Source: Rhizobium sp. Q54
GTDB lineage: Bacteria; Pseudomonadota; Alphaproteobacteria; UBA2966; CAIVPW01
NCBI GenBank assembly: GCA_945904955.1
Contig: CAMDPO010000002.1
Coordinates: 88,322 to 152,321 of the forward strand
Direction of reading: 5' to 3'
Length of the DNA stretch: 64,000 nt
Numbering within the stretch: position 1 is the first letter of the stretch; each line of letters starts with the position of its first letter. The translations under genes and the position numbers were made by a program. This document shows positions 33,135 through 41,940 of this stretch, in pieces. The notes under the pieces are model-generated. The model made no database searches. It was not told the origin of the DNA and was given only the letters and a program-made list of their open reading frames with translations.

Positions 33135-34889
33135 CTACTCCGCCGCGAGCGGGTGCGGCTCGGAGGCGGGGCGGATGTCAACGGTGCGGTCGTGGAACTC
33201 GGCCAGCGACGGACGGTGGCCGATGCTGACGATGGCGGCGCCGGGCAAGTGCTTGCGCACGAGATGGTAGAGCGCCGTCTCGCTCTTGTCGTCGAGCGCC
33301 GACGTTGCCTCGTCCATGAACACCCAGTCGGGCTTGTTGAGGAAAATGCGCGCAAAGGCGACGCGTTGCTGCTCGCCCTGGCTTAGCGTCTGCGCCCAAT
33401 TGCGGTCGGTATCTAGTTCGTCGATGAGCTGCGGCATGCCGACCGCGCGCAACGCCTCCACGAGTTCGGCGTCGGTGTAACCCTGGGCGGGTGCCGGATA
33501 GCTGATCGCCGCGCGCAGCGTGCCGATCGGCAGGTACGGCCGCTGCGGCAGGAACAGCACCCGGTTGGTGCCGGGGACGTCAACGGCGCCGCTGCCGAAC
33601 TTCGTCAGGCCGGCCATGGTGCGGAACAGGGAGGTCTTGCCGACGCCCGAAGGCCCGCGCACGAGCACCGATTCTCCGGGGGCAACGGCGAAGTCGATGG
33701 GCTGGGTCAACATCTTGCCGTCCGGCTGCATCAGGCGGACGTCCCGCACGTGCAATTGGCCATCCGCCGCGGTGGTCACGGCGATGCCGCCTTGCGCCTC
33801 ATTCAGTGCGTGCGCCTCTTCGAGCGCGTCGGTGAAGGTGGTGAGACGGTCCACGGTGGCGCGCCAGCCGGCGATCGAGATGTACGCGTTGATGAACCAC
33901 GACATGGCGCCCTGCACGCGGCCGAACGCCGACGTCGTCTGCATCAGGCCGCCGAGCTGGAACGTACGGGTGATGAAATAGGTCGGCGCCGCGGCGACAA
34001 ACGGCACGATCACCGACGCTTGTCCGTAGATGTTGGAGAACACCACGATCTTCACCTGGCGCGTGATGATCGCCCAAAAGTTCAGGATGACGCGGTCGAA
34101 GCGCACGTTGAACACCCTGCGCTCATCGGCCTCGCCACGGTAGAGAGCGACCTGCTCGGCGTTCTCGCGCAGGCGCACCATCGAGTAGCGGAAGTCGGCC
34201 TCCAAGCGCTGCCGCTGGAAGGTCAGCGCGATCAGCGGCCGGCCGATCCAGTGAATCAGGAAGCTGCCGCCGATGGCGTAGACCAGCGCGATCCAGAACA
34301 TGTAGCCGGGGATGTTGATCTCGCTGCCGAACAGAGGCACGGCGAGCGGACCGGACAGGGTCCACAGGATGACGCTGAACGACACCAGGACCATGATGGA
34401 ATCGAGAAGGCCGAGCACCAAGAGCTCGGTCGATCCGATGTACGAGTCGACGTCCTCGGCGATGCGCTGATCGGGGTTGTCGGTGCCGAGCTGACGCATC
34501 TGCAGGGTGTAGTACGCCCGCTCGCGCAGCCAGTCGCCGAGGTAGCGGCCGGTCAGCCAGACGCGCCAGCGCACGAGCAGCACCAGGCGCAGGTAGAGTT
34601 GCAACACGGCGCCCGCGAGACCGGCGAACGCCCAGCCGCCGAACACGAGGATCTCCCACCAGAACGTGGCCCAGTCGTACTCCTGCAGCGCGTTGTAGAA
34701 GCGGCCGTACCAGGTGTTGATCTTCACATCGATGAAGACGGAGAAGACCGCCAAAGCAATCACCGCGACCGCGAGCCCGCGCGCGCTCCACTTCTGCTCG
34801 GAATAGAAGTACGGCCACGTGAGGCGCCAGAGGGAGCGCACCACGCCGCGCTTGGGCTTGGTGACGACGGCGGCGGGGATGTCGGTCAT
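33135..34889 (-). CDS. SbmA/BacA-like ABC transporter, fused permease and ATPase (YddA type)
   Basis: 584 residues. Residues 1-360 form the SbmA_BacA-type membrane domain with about six spans, including the conserved WYGRFYNALQEYDWATFW and DNPDQRIAEDVD. The ATPase (about 385-570) has Walker A GPSGVGKTS, signature LSQGEQQR, Walker B WVFMDEATSALDD and the switch His in SIGHRPSLAEFH. Members import vitamin B12, peptides or fatty acyl compounds in related systems; this one's cargo is not determinable. Single-gene unit. Confidence 0.92.
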   Translation of the reverse strand: MTDIPAAVVTKPKRGVVRSLWRLTWPYFYSEQKWSARGLAVAVIALAVFSVFIDVKINTWYGRFYNALQEYDWATFWWEILVFGGWAFAGLAGAVLQLYLRLVLLVRWRVWLTGRYLGDWLRERAYYTLQMRQLGTDNPDQRIAEDVDSYIGSTELLVLGLLDSIMVLVSFSVILWTLSGPLAVPLFGSEINIPGYMFWIALVYAIGGSFLIHWIGRPLIALTFQRQRLEADFRYSMVRLRENAEQVALYRGEADERRVFNVRFDRVILNFWAIITRQVKIVVFSNIYGQASVIVPFVAAAPTYFITRTFQLGGLMQTTSAFGRVQGAMSWFINAYISIAGWRATVDRLTTFTDALEEAHALNEAQGGIAVTTAADGQLHVRDVRLMQPDGKMLTQPIDFAVAPGESVLVRGPSGVGKTSLFRTMAGLTKFGSGAVDVPGTNRVLFLPQRPYLPIGTLRAAISYPAPAQGYTDAELVEALRAVGMPQLIDELDTDRNWAQTLSQGEQQRVAFARIFLNKPDWVFMDEATSALDDKSETALYHLVRKHLPGAAIVSIGHRPSLAEFHDRTVDIRPASEPHPLAAE

Positions 34890-34986
34890 GGGGCGGGGCG
34901 TCCGAAAGCAGGCGGGCCCCGATTGTACGCGGGAAACGCTGCCTTAGGCAGCGGGCAGGCCGCGGCAACGTTCAGATTTCCGCGCG

Positions 34987-36465
34987 CTAGGCGGCGGGCT
35001 TGAGCTGCAGGCCGAAGAAGCGGCGGATACCGCCGAGAATGCGGTCGGCGACCGACTTGATCTCGCGCGCGTCCGGCACCGCCTCGGGGCCGGCCGCCGG
35101 ATTGGCCATCGCCACCTGGCGCTCGGCCACCACGGCGCTGATCGCCTCCGCCAGCGAGGGACGCGAGTCGAGGATCGGCGCGAGCTGTTCCTTGCCGATC
35201 TCGAAGGCGAACGCGGCGCTCGCCGCGACCACGGTCGCCGAGCGCGGATCGCCGGTGAGCAGCGACATCTCGCCGAAGAACTCGCCGGGGCGGACGCGGC
35301 CGACCTTGACCAACGCGTCGCCGTCCTTGGACGGCACCGACACCTCGAGCACGCCCTCGACCAGCACGAACATGGAGCGGCCGGCCTCGCCGGCGCGGAT
35401 GACGAGGTCGCCAGCGCGGAACTGGCGAGGCGTCATGTTGGTGGCGAGCCCCTCGCGCTCGTCGTCGGTCAGCCCACGGAAGAGGCTGACGCGACCGAGC
35501 AGCTGCGCGCCGTGGGACAGCACATCCAGCATACGCTCGGGCATTGGCGCGGAGAACGTGTCCTGCTTCGGATAGGCGGGCGTCAGGCCGGCCTTCTGCA
35601 GGTGGTGCAGGACATGGTCGAGTACCTGGTGGCGCAGCTTGCCGGGGCCGCCGCGGCGCGGATCGATGTGGTACTTGAGCTTGTAGCGCACGCCCTTCTC
35701 ATCGATGCCGGCGATGCGCGCCTTGGGCGCCGGGTCGGCGAGCGGACCGCCGCTGAGCACGGCCTCCTTCAGAGCGGCATCGAGGATGCGCAGTACGCGG
35801 CTGGAATCGACCGAGAAGTCCAGCACGACGACGAGCTCGAACTCGGACACGTTGGTCGGCCGCGAGAAGTTGGTGATGACCGCCAGCCCAAGCACGCTGT
35901 TCGGAATCACCTGCAGGCTACCCTCGGCGGTGAGCAGGCGCGTGCTGCGCCAATTGACCTCTTCGATGCGGCCGCCGCCGTGGATGAGGCCGCGCTCGGT
36001 GACCGAAACGTAATCGCCGATCTGGAACGGCCGCTCGATGTTGATGGCGATGCCCGAGAACACGTCGCGGATCATCGTCTGCAGCGCGAGGCCGAGCACA
36101 AGACCCATGGCGCCCGACGCGGCGAGGACGCCCGTGAGCGACCGGTTGAAGACGATGCCGATGATGCCGAGTGCCGCGAGGAAGAAGATCGCCGCACCGG
36201 TGATCTGGATGAGCAGGCGCGGCGCCTGCGCCCCGGTGACGCGCTGGAATACCGTCTGCCACAGGAAGACGTTGACGACACGGTTGGCGAAGAACGCCGC
36301 CGACATCCACGCGCCGATGCCGAGGAAATACGGCAGGTAGTCGAACGTGCGGCCGAGGGCGCGGCCCGAGAACTCGCGCAGCGCGTCGTTGCCGAACGCG
36401 AAGATCGAGACGAATGCCGTGAAGACGGCAGCCGGCAGGAACAGCTTGCGTGCTGTTTGCGTCAT
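34987..36465 (-). CDS. MscS-type mechanosensitive channel with cNMP-binding domain
   Basis: 492 residues. Four hydrophobic segments precede the pore helix (GVLAASGAMGLVLGLALQTMIRD), then the MscS beta domain (ERPFQIGDYVSVTERGLIHG, IEEVNWRSTRLLTAEGSLQVIPNSVL). From about residue 325 a cyclic-nucleotide-binding domain follows with SLFRGLTDDERE, VLVEGVLEVSVP and PGEFFGEMSLLTGDPRSATV. The combination makes a cyclic-nucleotide-modulated small conductance channel; the nearby adenylate cyclase could provide the ligand. It lies 98 bases upstream of the ABC gene's start, on the same strand. Confidence 0.94.
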   Translation of the reverse strand: MTQTARKLFLPAAVFTAFVSIFAFGNDALREFSGRALGRTFDYLPYFLGIGAWMSAAFFANRVVNVFLWQTVFQRVTGAQAPRLLIQITGAAIFFLAALGIIGIVFNRSLTGVLAASGAMGLVLGLALQTMIRDVFSGIAINIERPFQIGDYVSVTERGLIHGGGRIEEVNWRSTRLLTAEGSLQVIPNSVLGLAVITNFSRPTNVSEFELVVVLDFSVDSSRVLRILDAALKEAVLSGGPLADPAPKARIAGIDEKGVRYKLKYHIDPRRGGPGKLRHQVLDHVLHHLQKAGLTPAYPKQDTFSAPMPERMLDVLSHGAQLLGRVSLFRGLTDDEREGLATNMTPRQFRAGDLVIRAGEAGRSMFVLVEGVLEVSVPSKDGDALVKVGRVRPGEFFGEMSLLTGDPRSATVVAASAAFAFEIGKEQLAPILDSRPSLAEAISAVVAERQVAMANPAAGPEAVPDAREIKSVADRILGGIRRFFGLQLKPAA

Positions 36466-36615
36466 CGTGCCTGTGTGAACAAGAGCGCCCCCGGCACAGA
36501 AAGGCCGCCAACGCCGGCGGCGATTCGGTGCGCAACGGGATCCGTGACGGTTCGGTTACGGTTCCGTTACAGCCCAGGGATTAGCACGACCGGACGGGCC
36601 GCGAAAAGGCTCGAT

Positions 36616-37792
36616 TCAGGTCCCGAGCTCGGTGCCCCGCACGGGCAAGGCAAAGCTCACGGTTGTGCCTTCGCCGATGCTGCTTTGCACCACGAAGCTG
36701 CCGCCGTTGGCCCGGCACAAGGCGCCGGCCTCGGATAGGGCCTTTTCGGGGGCGAGGTCGCCGTCGCGGGCGCCGGCGCCGCTGACCGCCAGGGTGCTGG
36801 CGATGGCGGTGGCATCGATGCCGGCGCCGGTATCCTTGATGCGGAAGGTCACCTTGCGGCCGGTAGCGCCGCCGCCGCTGGCGGCGATGAACACGCTGAT
36901 GCGGCCGTGCGGCGTCAGGCGCGCCGCGCTTGCCAGCACGGCCGCCAGGACGCGCCGGCCGGTGCGCCCGTCGATGGGCAGAGCGGCGGCGTCGGCGGGA
37001 CAATCCACGGACAGGCGCGAGCCCGCCCTGGCGACGGCAGAGGCGCAGTCTTGGGTGGCGTCCTGGATGACTTGGGCGACCTTGTCGCGCTCGGGCGCGG
37101 GCGCCGCCGCGCCGGGGCTGACGACGTTGGCGAGCTTCTGCACCAGGCGCTCTACCTGATGGTAAGCGCCGCGCACCAACGTGAGTGTCGATGGTGGCAT
37201 GCGCGCGCCGATCTCGCGGTCCATCGCCAGGAGGGTCGAGCCGACCTCGGCGAGGGGAGTGCGCATTTTCTCCTTCACGAACGCCATGACCCGCTCGTTG
37301 CTCGCCTGCATGGCGCGGAGGGCGGCGCGGTCTTGCGCAGCCGTGCCCGCGCTGTCGTCGCGCGCCATCAGGCGGGCGTAGCTGCGATCCAGTACCGCGA
37401 GCATGGCGTCGGGGTCGAAGGGCTTCTTCAGGTAGTCATCGGCGCCGAACCGCAGCGCTTGGATGGCGGTGTCGGCCTCGGCGTAGGCGGTCGCCATGAT
37501 GCACACGAGCCCGGGCGGGCGCGCGCGCGCGCAGGATCGGAATCAGGTCGATGCCGCTGGCGGAGCCGAGGCGGATGTCGAGGATGGCGACTTCGGGCGT
37601 ATGCTCGGCAACGCGCGCGATCGCTCCCTCGACGTCGAACGCCACCGCGACGACGTAGTCGCGCATCTTCAGCGCGAGGGCGAGGTTCTGGGCGAAATCC
37701 TGGTCGTCGTCGACGATCAGGACGCGCCGCGTCACCGGGACCAGCAGCAGCGTCTCGTCTTGATGCTCGGCGTGCACGTCAGGCAGCTCCAC
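36616..37792 (-). pseudogene. Receiver/degenerate histidine kinase protein, frameshifted in the receiver domain
   Basis: Two reading frames on the minus strand make one protein. 37792 to about 37532 encodes the receiver start (VLIVDDDQDFAQNLALAL, AILDIRLGSASGIDLIPILRAR). After a slip in a run of seven GC units (37519-37532) the frame continuing to 36616 gives GLVCIMATAYAEADTAIQAL, DDYLKKPFDPDAML and the kinase part. Restoring one GC unit would fuse them into about 390 residues. The DHp helix reads VKEKMRTPLAEVGST, with Lys where the phospho-His normally stands, and the ATPase domain is weak (DTGAGID kept). The start overlaps the sensor-kinase stop by 14 bases. Confidence 0.8.
37519..37532. 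repeat. (GC)7 dinucleotide run inside the receiver coding region
   Basis: GCGCGCGCGCGCGC sits exactly where the two halves of the receiver domain change frame. Gain of one unit restores the frame, so the run is a candidate slippage site, a phase-variation switch or a sequencing error. Confidence 0.8.
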
Positions 37793-38798
37793 TTACGGCC
37801 GGCGTCGCGAGCGGCAGCCACAACGTTACTTCCGTACCGCGCTCGGGCACCGAGCGCACGTCGATGCCGCCGTTGTGCTGCTGCATGACGCGCTGGACCA
37901 CGGTCAGGCCAAGACCAACGCCAAAGCCGCGCGTGCTGAACATCGGCTCAAAGATGCGCGGCATGACGTCAGGCGGGATGCCGGGGCCGTCGTCGACCAC
38001 TTCGATCTCGACGCGGTCGCTGCGCGCGCGCGTCGCTACCCGCACGTTTGCACTGGCGCGCCCGGTACGCAGCGAGTCGGCCGCCGCCTGCAGGCCGTTC
38101 TCGACGACGCCCTCCACGGCGCGGCGCAGGTGCTCCGCGTCGAACGCGATGGCGAGCGCACCGACGCCGAGCTGTTGCTCGAGCCGAATGCCGGCACCCA
38201 GCTGCTGCGCATCGAGGATTTCCTTGAGCCACGAGTCGAGGACCGTGACATGCGGATGCAGATCGCCAACCTTGGTGAAGGTCGTCAAGCGATCGAGAAT
38301 CCGGTCACAGCGGGTGACGCAGCGATCGAGGCTGCCGACGGCGCGCGCCGCGTCCTCTTGATCGGGTCGCAAGTGATTGCGCACCAGGAAGATCGCCGAG
38401 CGCATCGCGCCCAATGGATTGCGCAGCTCGTGGCTGATGGCCGGCATGACGCGTCCCAGCGCCGCCAGGCTCTCGGCGGCGGCGAGCTCGGTCTGCGCGC
38501 GCTTGCGTCCGGCGATCTCCGTCTCGAGATCGGCGAACTGGGCGCGCAGAGCGCGGTCGCCGTGGGCCACCACCAAGAAAAGGGCGACGTAGAGGCCGCC
38601 GAACAGCACGACCAGCGCTGCCGCGACGACGCGCATGCTCGTTCCGACGTGCTCGCCGATCTCCTCGACGCTGGCCATTCCCTCCAACGCCTCGCGCTCG
38701 CCCACCTCCACCGAGAGGAAGATGAGCAGCAACGCGCCGGCCGCGACGAATAGGGCGGCGGCACTCACCAGCGAGAAATTGCGCAGAAGGGGAAACAC
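37779..38798 (-). CDS. Membrane sensor histidine kinase
   Basis: 339 residues from GTG 38798, chosen because the protein then begins with a membrane segment (FSLVSAAALFVAAGALLLIFL); the same frame continues upstream without a stop into a pyrE-like remnant, so the true start is uncertain. A short periplasmic loop and second span (AAALVVLFGGLYVALFLVV) follow. DHp: AISHELRNPLGAMRSAIF. ATPase: N box VVENGLQAA, G1 DDGPGIP, G2 GFGVGLGLTVV. It overlaps and precedes the frameshifted receiver gene, so they were partners in one operon. Confidence 0.85.
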   Translation of the reverse strand: MFPLLRNFSLVSAAALFVAAGALLLIFLSVEVGEREALEGMASVEEIGEHVGTSMRVVAAALVVLFGGLYVALFLVVAHGDRALRAQFADLETEIAGRKRAQTELAAAESLAALGRVMPAISHELRNPLGAMRSAIFLVRNHLRPDQEDAARAVGSLDRCVTRCDRILDRLTTFTKVGDLHPHVTVLDSWLKEILDAQQLGAGIRLEQQLGVGALAIAFDAEHLRRAVEGVVENGLQAAADSLRTGRASANVRVATRARSDRVEIEVVDDGPGIPPDVMPRIFEPMFSTRGFGVGLGLTVVQRVMQQHNGGIDVRSVPERGTEVTLWLPLATPAVSGAA

Positions 38799-39137
38799 GC
38801 CCGCATGATAGGACCCACCCGGCGCCGGGTCACGCCCAGCGCGCCAGACAAAATCGCGAATTGATGGACTTGCCGAGGCGAGGTCGTCTCGAGCGAGGAG
38901 CGACCGCAATTCGATGCCCGCGGCACGCAACGTCTCGGCGCCGCCTTCGCCCCGATCGAGGACAGCCAGGGCAGTGGTGACAATCGCCCCGACGGCGCGC
39001 AACTCCCGCGTGGACGCGACGATTTGGCCGCCGGATGTCACCACGTCGAAATACTCGGAACTGGTACGCCCAGATCGCAGGGTGAATGAACCGGTGAGGC
39101 GACAGGCTGCCCCAATACGGCGGCCCAAGGCGCTCAA
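38799..39137 (-). pseudogene. Orotate phosphoribosyltransferase-like remnant joined in frame to the sensor kinase
   Basis: The first 30 codons from ATG 39137 read like PyrE N-termini (GSFTLRSGRTSSEYFD). They are followed at once by VVTSGGQIVASTRELRAVGA and GIELRSLLARDDL, which match the PRPP loop end and C-terminus of PyrE (DVVTTGG...AVLDRGEGG...AGIELRALLTRDDL style). About 90 middle residues with the catalytic core are gone, yet the frame stays open into the kinase gene. It is an internally deleted gene copy and could only act as an N-terminal extension of the kinase. Confidence 0.62.
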
Positions 39138-40675
39138 TTGAGCGCCCGGGCGGCGGCGACCGCGGTCTGCGCGCGCTGGGCCAGGCCGAGCTCGTCGAAG
39201 GCGCGGGCGGCGATGCGGTATTGGATGTTGGCCTCGGTGCGATCGGTCGCCGCCAGGGTGCGCGCCAAGCCGTAGCGTGCGTCGCCTTCGCCGATGCGGT
39301 CGCGCACCGCAAGGAACGCTTCGAGGGCCCGACCGTAGAGGTCGACAGCGGCAACAGCGTTGGTGCGCTCGCGCTCGAGGTCGGCGTGCGCCAGCAGCGC
39401 CTGGCCGCGGCCGAGCGTAAGAGCCCCGTCGCCCAGTGTCGCCGCTGCCTCGGTGAATGCGCCGGCGGCGGTGTCGAGCCGGCCGGCACGCTGCTCGGTG
39501 CGGCCGCGCGCGATTTGCAAGGCGCCGTCGATGCGCGCGGTGCCGGGCGGCACCAAGGCATGCGCGGCATCGAGATGACGCGCGGCTTCGTCGGGCGGCA
39601 GAACGTCGGCGTAGGCGATCAGCATCAGCGCGCCGCGTTCGGCGAGCGGTACGGTGGCGGCGTCCTCGAACGCACGCACCTCGGTCGACTGACTGGCACG
39701 CGCCCGATCGAGCAGCGGCAGGGCGCGCTCGAAGGCGTCGCGTGCCGCCGCCGCGGCGCCGAGACGCCGTTCCAGATCTGCCAGCGCCGCGAGCGCGTCG
39801 AACTCGCCGTTGGGCAGCTTCATCTCGGCGAAGATGGCGCGCGCCTCGCCGAAAAAGCGGCGGGCGAGCGCCGGCCGGCCGGCAGTCACTTCGAGGCGGC
39901 CCATGCCGAGGTTGCCGAGCGCCTCCAAGAGGCGGCTGCCGCCCTGGTCGGCGTAGTTGATGTCATACGCGAGCTTGAGGCGCGTCTCGTCGTTCTCGTC
40001 GATGTAGGTGATGAGCTCGTCGCGCGTGCGGTCGGCGACCTGCAGGCCGGCGCGGTCGCTGGTGATCTCGAAGATGGCGCGGGCGCGATCGACGGTGCCG
40101 AAGGCGGTGACGATGCGGCCCAAGCGCCGTTCGCTGTCGGCGATGCCGAGCAACGCTTGGCCTTCTAGACCTAGTTGGCCGTGGGCGTGGAACGCCGCGG
40201 CGGCCTCGCGAAATCCGGCGAGCGCGGCGTCGTTGTTGAAGCGCGCGCGCTCGAGCTCGGCGACCGCGAACGTCACGCGCGCCCCCCCGAGGCGATCGCC
40301 GGCCTGGGCGAACGCCGCCTTGGCGCGCACGTAGATGTTGCGCGCCACCTCGCCCTGACCGGTGTAGCGGGTCAGCGTGGCGAGGCCGAGTAGCGCCCTG
40401 CCCTGCCCGGCAAGGTCGCCGGATTGCTGGTAAAGCGCGACAGCGCGCTCGTAGAGCTCCTGCGCCTGGGCATCGCGGCCGGTGTTGGCGGCCTGCTCGG
40501 CCTGGGCGAGAAGGCCTTCGGCCTTGGGGTTGCCGGCGGCACCCTTCGGCGTTGCGGCGGGCTGCGCGGCCGGGGCCGTCGTCTGCTCGGCTTGCTGTTC
40601 GGTGCCGTCGCCGCACGCCGCGAGGCTGGCTGCGAGCACGAGGGCGGCGAAGCGGGCAGCGTTACTGGACTGCAT
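39134..40675 (-). CDS. TPR-repeat lipoprotein
   Basis: 513 residues from ATG 40675. A lipobox LAASLAAC places the lipid on Cys21 and is followed by a Pro/Ala linker. The mature protein is a helical repeat array (TPR or MalT-like: ALLGLATLTRYTGQGEVARNIYVR, ALLGIADSERRLGRIVTAFGTVDR, RALLALADLERRLGAA and similar). No enzyme motif. The start overlaps the end of the upstream TPR membrane protein by 14 bases, so the two are co-expressed. Likely an envelope scaffold. Confidence 0.82.
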   Translation of the reverse strand: MQSSNAARFAALVLAASLAACGDGTEQQAEQTTAPAAQPAATPKGAAGNPKAEGLLAQAEQAANTGRDAQAQELYERAVALYQQSGDLAGQGRALLGLATLTRYTGQGEVARNIYVRAKAAFAQAGDRLGGARVTFAVAELERARFNNDAALAGFREAAAAFHAHGQLGLEGQALLGIADSERRLGRIVTAFGTVDRARAIFEITSDRAGLQVADRTRDELITYIDENDETRLKLAYDINYADQGGSRLLEALGNLGMGRLEVTAGRPALARRFFGEARAIFAEMKLPNGEFDALAALADLERRLGAAAAARDAFERALPLLDRARASQSTEVRAFEDAATVPLAERGALMLIAYADVLPPDEAARHLDAAHALVPPGTARIDGALQIARGRTEQRAGRLDTAAGAFTEAAATLGDGALTLGRGQALLAHADLERERTNAVAAVDLYGRALEAFLAVRDRIGEGDARYGLARTLAATDRTEANIQYRIAARAFDELGLAQRAQTAVAAARALN

Positions 40676-41771
40676 CGGCTTGCACGCGGCCGCGGCCGAT
40701 CTGGTTGGCGACGTACTCAAGGAGCGTACGGGCTTCGGCGTGGTGGTCCGGATAGGCCGCGTTGCTCGCCGCATCCGAGCGCCTCTGGAGCTCGGACGTC
40801 GGCGACAGCCAGAGGTAGCGGCCGGCAGCAGCGAGCGCATCGTCCATGGCCTGCAGCTCGGCCTCGGCGCGATCGAGATGACTGTGGGCGACCTCGCCCT
40901 CCTCGTCTTCGATGGCGATCTCGGCGCCGACGAACGGGGCGAGCACCAGGCCAAACGGCGCGTTGGCCTCACGGAACAAGTCCTCGGCCGCGCTTGCCTG
41001 AACGAGGGCGATCGCGGTGTGGCGCAGGGCCTGGCTTACCCAGGCGAGCTCTACCAACGCGCGGCCGCGCCCCAGGGGGTCGTCGTCGAATAGGCGCAGC
41101 GCCGCCTCGAGGTGGGCGACCGCTTCGCCGAACGCGCCGCCCTGGCGCGCCAGGGCGCCGTCGGTGAGGCGCGCCTCGGCCTCGCCGCGCTTGTTGTGGA
41201 AGCGGGCGAACAGCGGGATCGCTTGGGCGTACGAGCGACGCGCCGCGGTGACATCGCCGAGGGCGAGGTCCATGTGGCCGACGCGCAGCAAGGCCCACGC
41301 CGTGTCGGGATGCGACAGCCCGTTGAGGCGGAGCGCGGCGGCGGCGTAGCGCGCCTTGGCCTCGGTGAGGCGCCCCTGCAGCCGTTCAACGTCACCGCGG
41401 GCGATCTCGATGCGCGCCAAGCCCTCGCGCGATTGGCGCGGAGCGGTGCCGCCATGCTGACCCAGCTCGCGAAACTGACCTTCGGCGCGGTCGAGGGCGG
41501 CCCAGGCCTCGCCGTTGAAGCCCGTGGCGAGCTCGCGGCCGGCGAGGCCGAGGCTGGTCTCGGCGTCAAACTGCAGACGGAGCACCTCGACGCGGGGGAT
41601 GGCGGCAACCACGGCGAGGCCAGCGAGGATGACGGCGATCGCAGCGGCGTTGATGGTGAGCAGCAGGCGGGCGCGGCCACGCAGCAGAAGCCACGCCGCA
41701 GCCGCGGCGACGACCGCAAGGCCGGCGGTGACGCCCCAGTCGGAGAATATCGCGGTAGTCAGTAGGTCCAT
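40662..41771 (-). CDS. Membrane-anchored TPR-like protein
   Basis: 369 residues. Two N-terminal membrane segments (VTAGLAVVAAAAAWLLLRG and LTINAAAIAVILAGLAVVAAIP) anchor the protein, then a helical repeat region from about residue 75 (EAWAALDRAEGQFRELGQHG, RYAAAALRLNGLSHPDTAWALLRVGHMDLALGDVTAARRSY cut by repeats of about 36-40 residues). Followed, with overlap, by the TPR lipoprotein. Function unknown; the pair may be an envelope complex. Confidence 0.8.
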   Translation of the reverse strand: MDLLTTAIFSDWGVTAGLAVVAAAAAWLLLRGRARLLLTINAAAIAVILAGLAVVAAIPRVEVLRLQFDAETSLGLAGRELATGFNGEAWAALDRAEGQFRELGQHGGTAPRQSREGLARIEIARGDVERLQGRLTEAKARYAAAALRLNGLSHPDTAWALLRVGHMDLALGDVTAARRSYAQAIPLFARFHNKRGEAEARLTDGALARQGGAFGEAVAHLEAALRLFDDDPLGRGRALVELAWVSQALRHTAIALVQASAAEDLFREANAPFGLVLAPFVGAEIAIEDEEGEVAHSHLDRAEAELQAMDDALAAAGRYLWLSPTSELQRRSDAASNAAYPDHHAEARTLLEYVANQIGRGRVQADAVQ

Positions 41772-41867
41772 TGCGCCCCGCGCGCCAAACCGAACGTTGG
41801 CGGAGTGTAGCGCCGTCGGCGCGCAGCGACACGTTCACGAAGGGCGGCGGACCGAGGCCAAAACGAA

Positions 41868-41895
41868 GCGGCCGGGACGTTGCCGTCCCGGCCGC
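41868..41895 (-). terminator. Terminator of the molybdenum hydroxylase operon
   Basis: Eleven-base perfect stem GCGGCCGGGAC / GTCCCGGCCGC with loop GTTGCC, followed on the minus strand by TTCGTTTTGG. It is 45 bases after the large-subunit stop. Confidence 0.85.
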
Positions 41896-41940
41896 CGTTT
41901 CGTTCATGCCGCCGCCAGAAAGCCGGGCGGCCGGTTCGAA

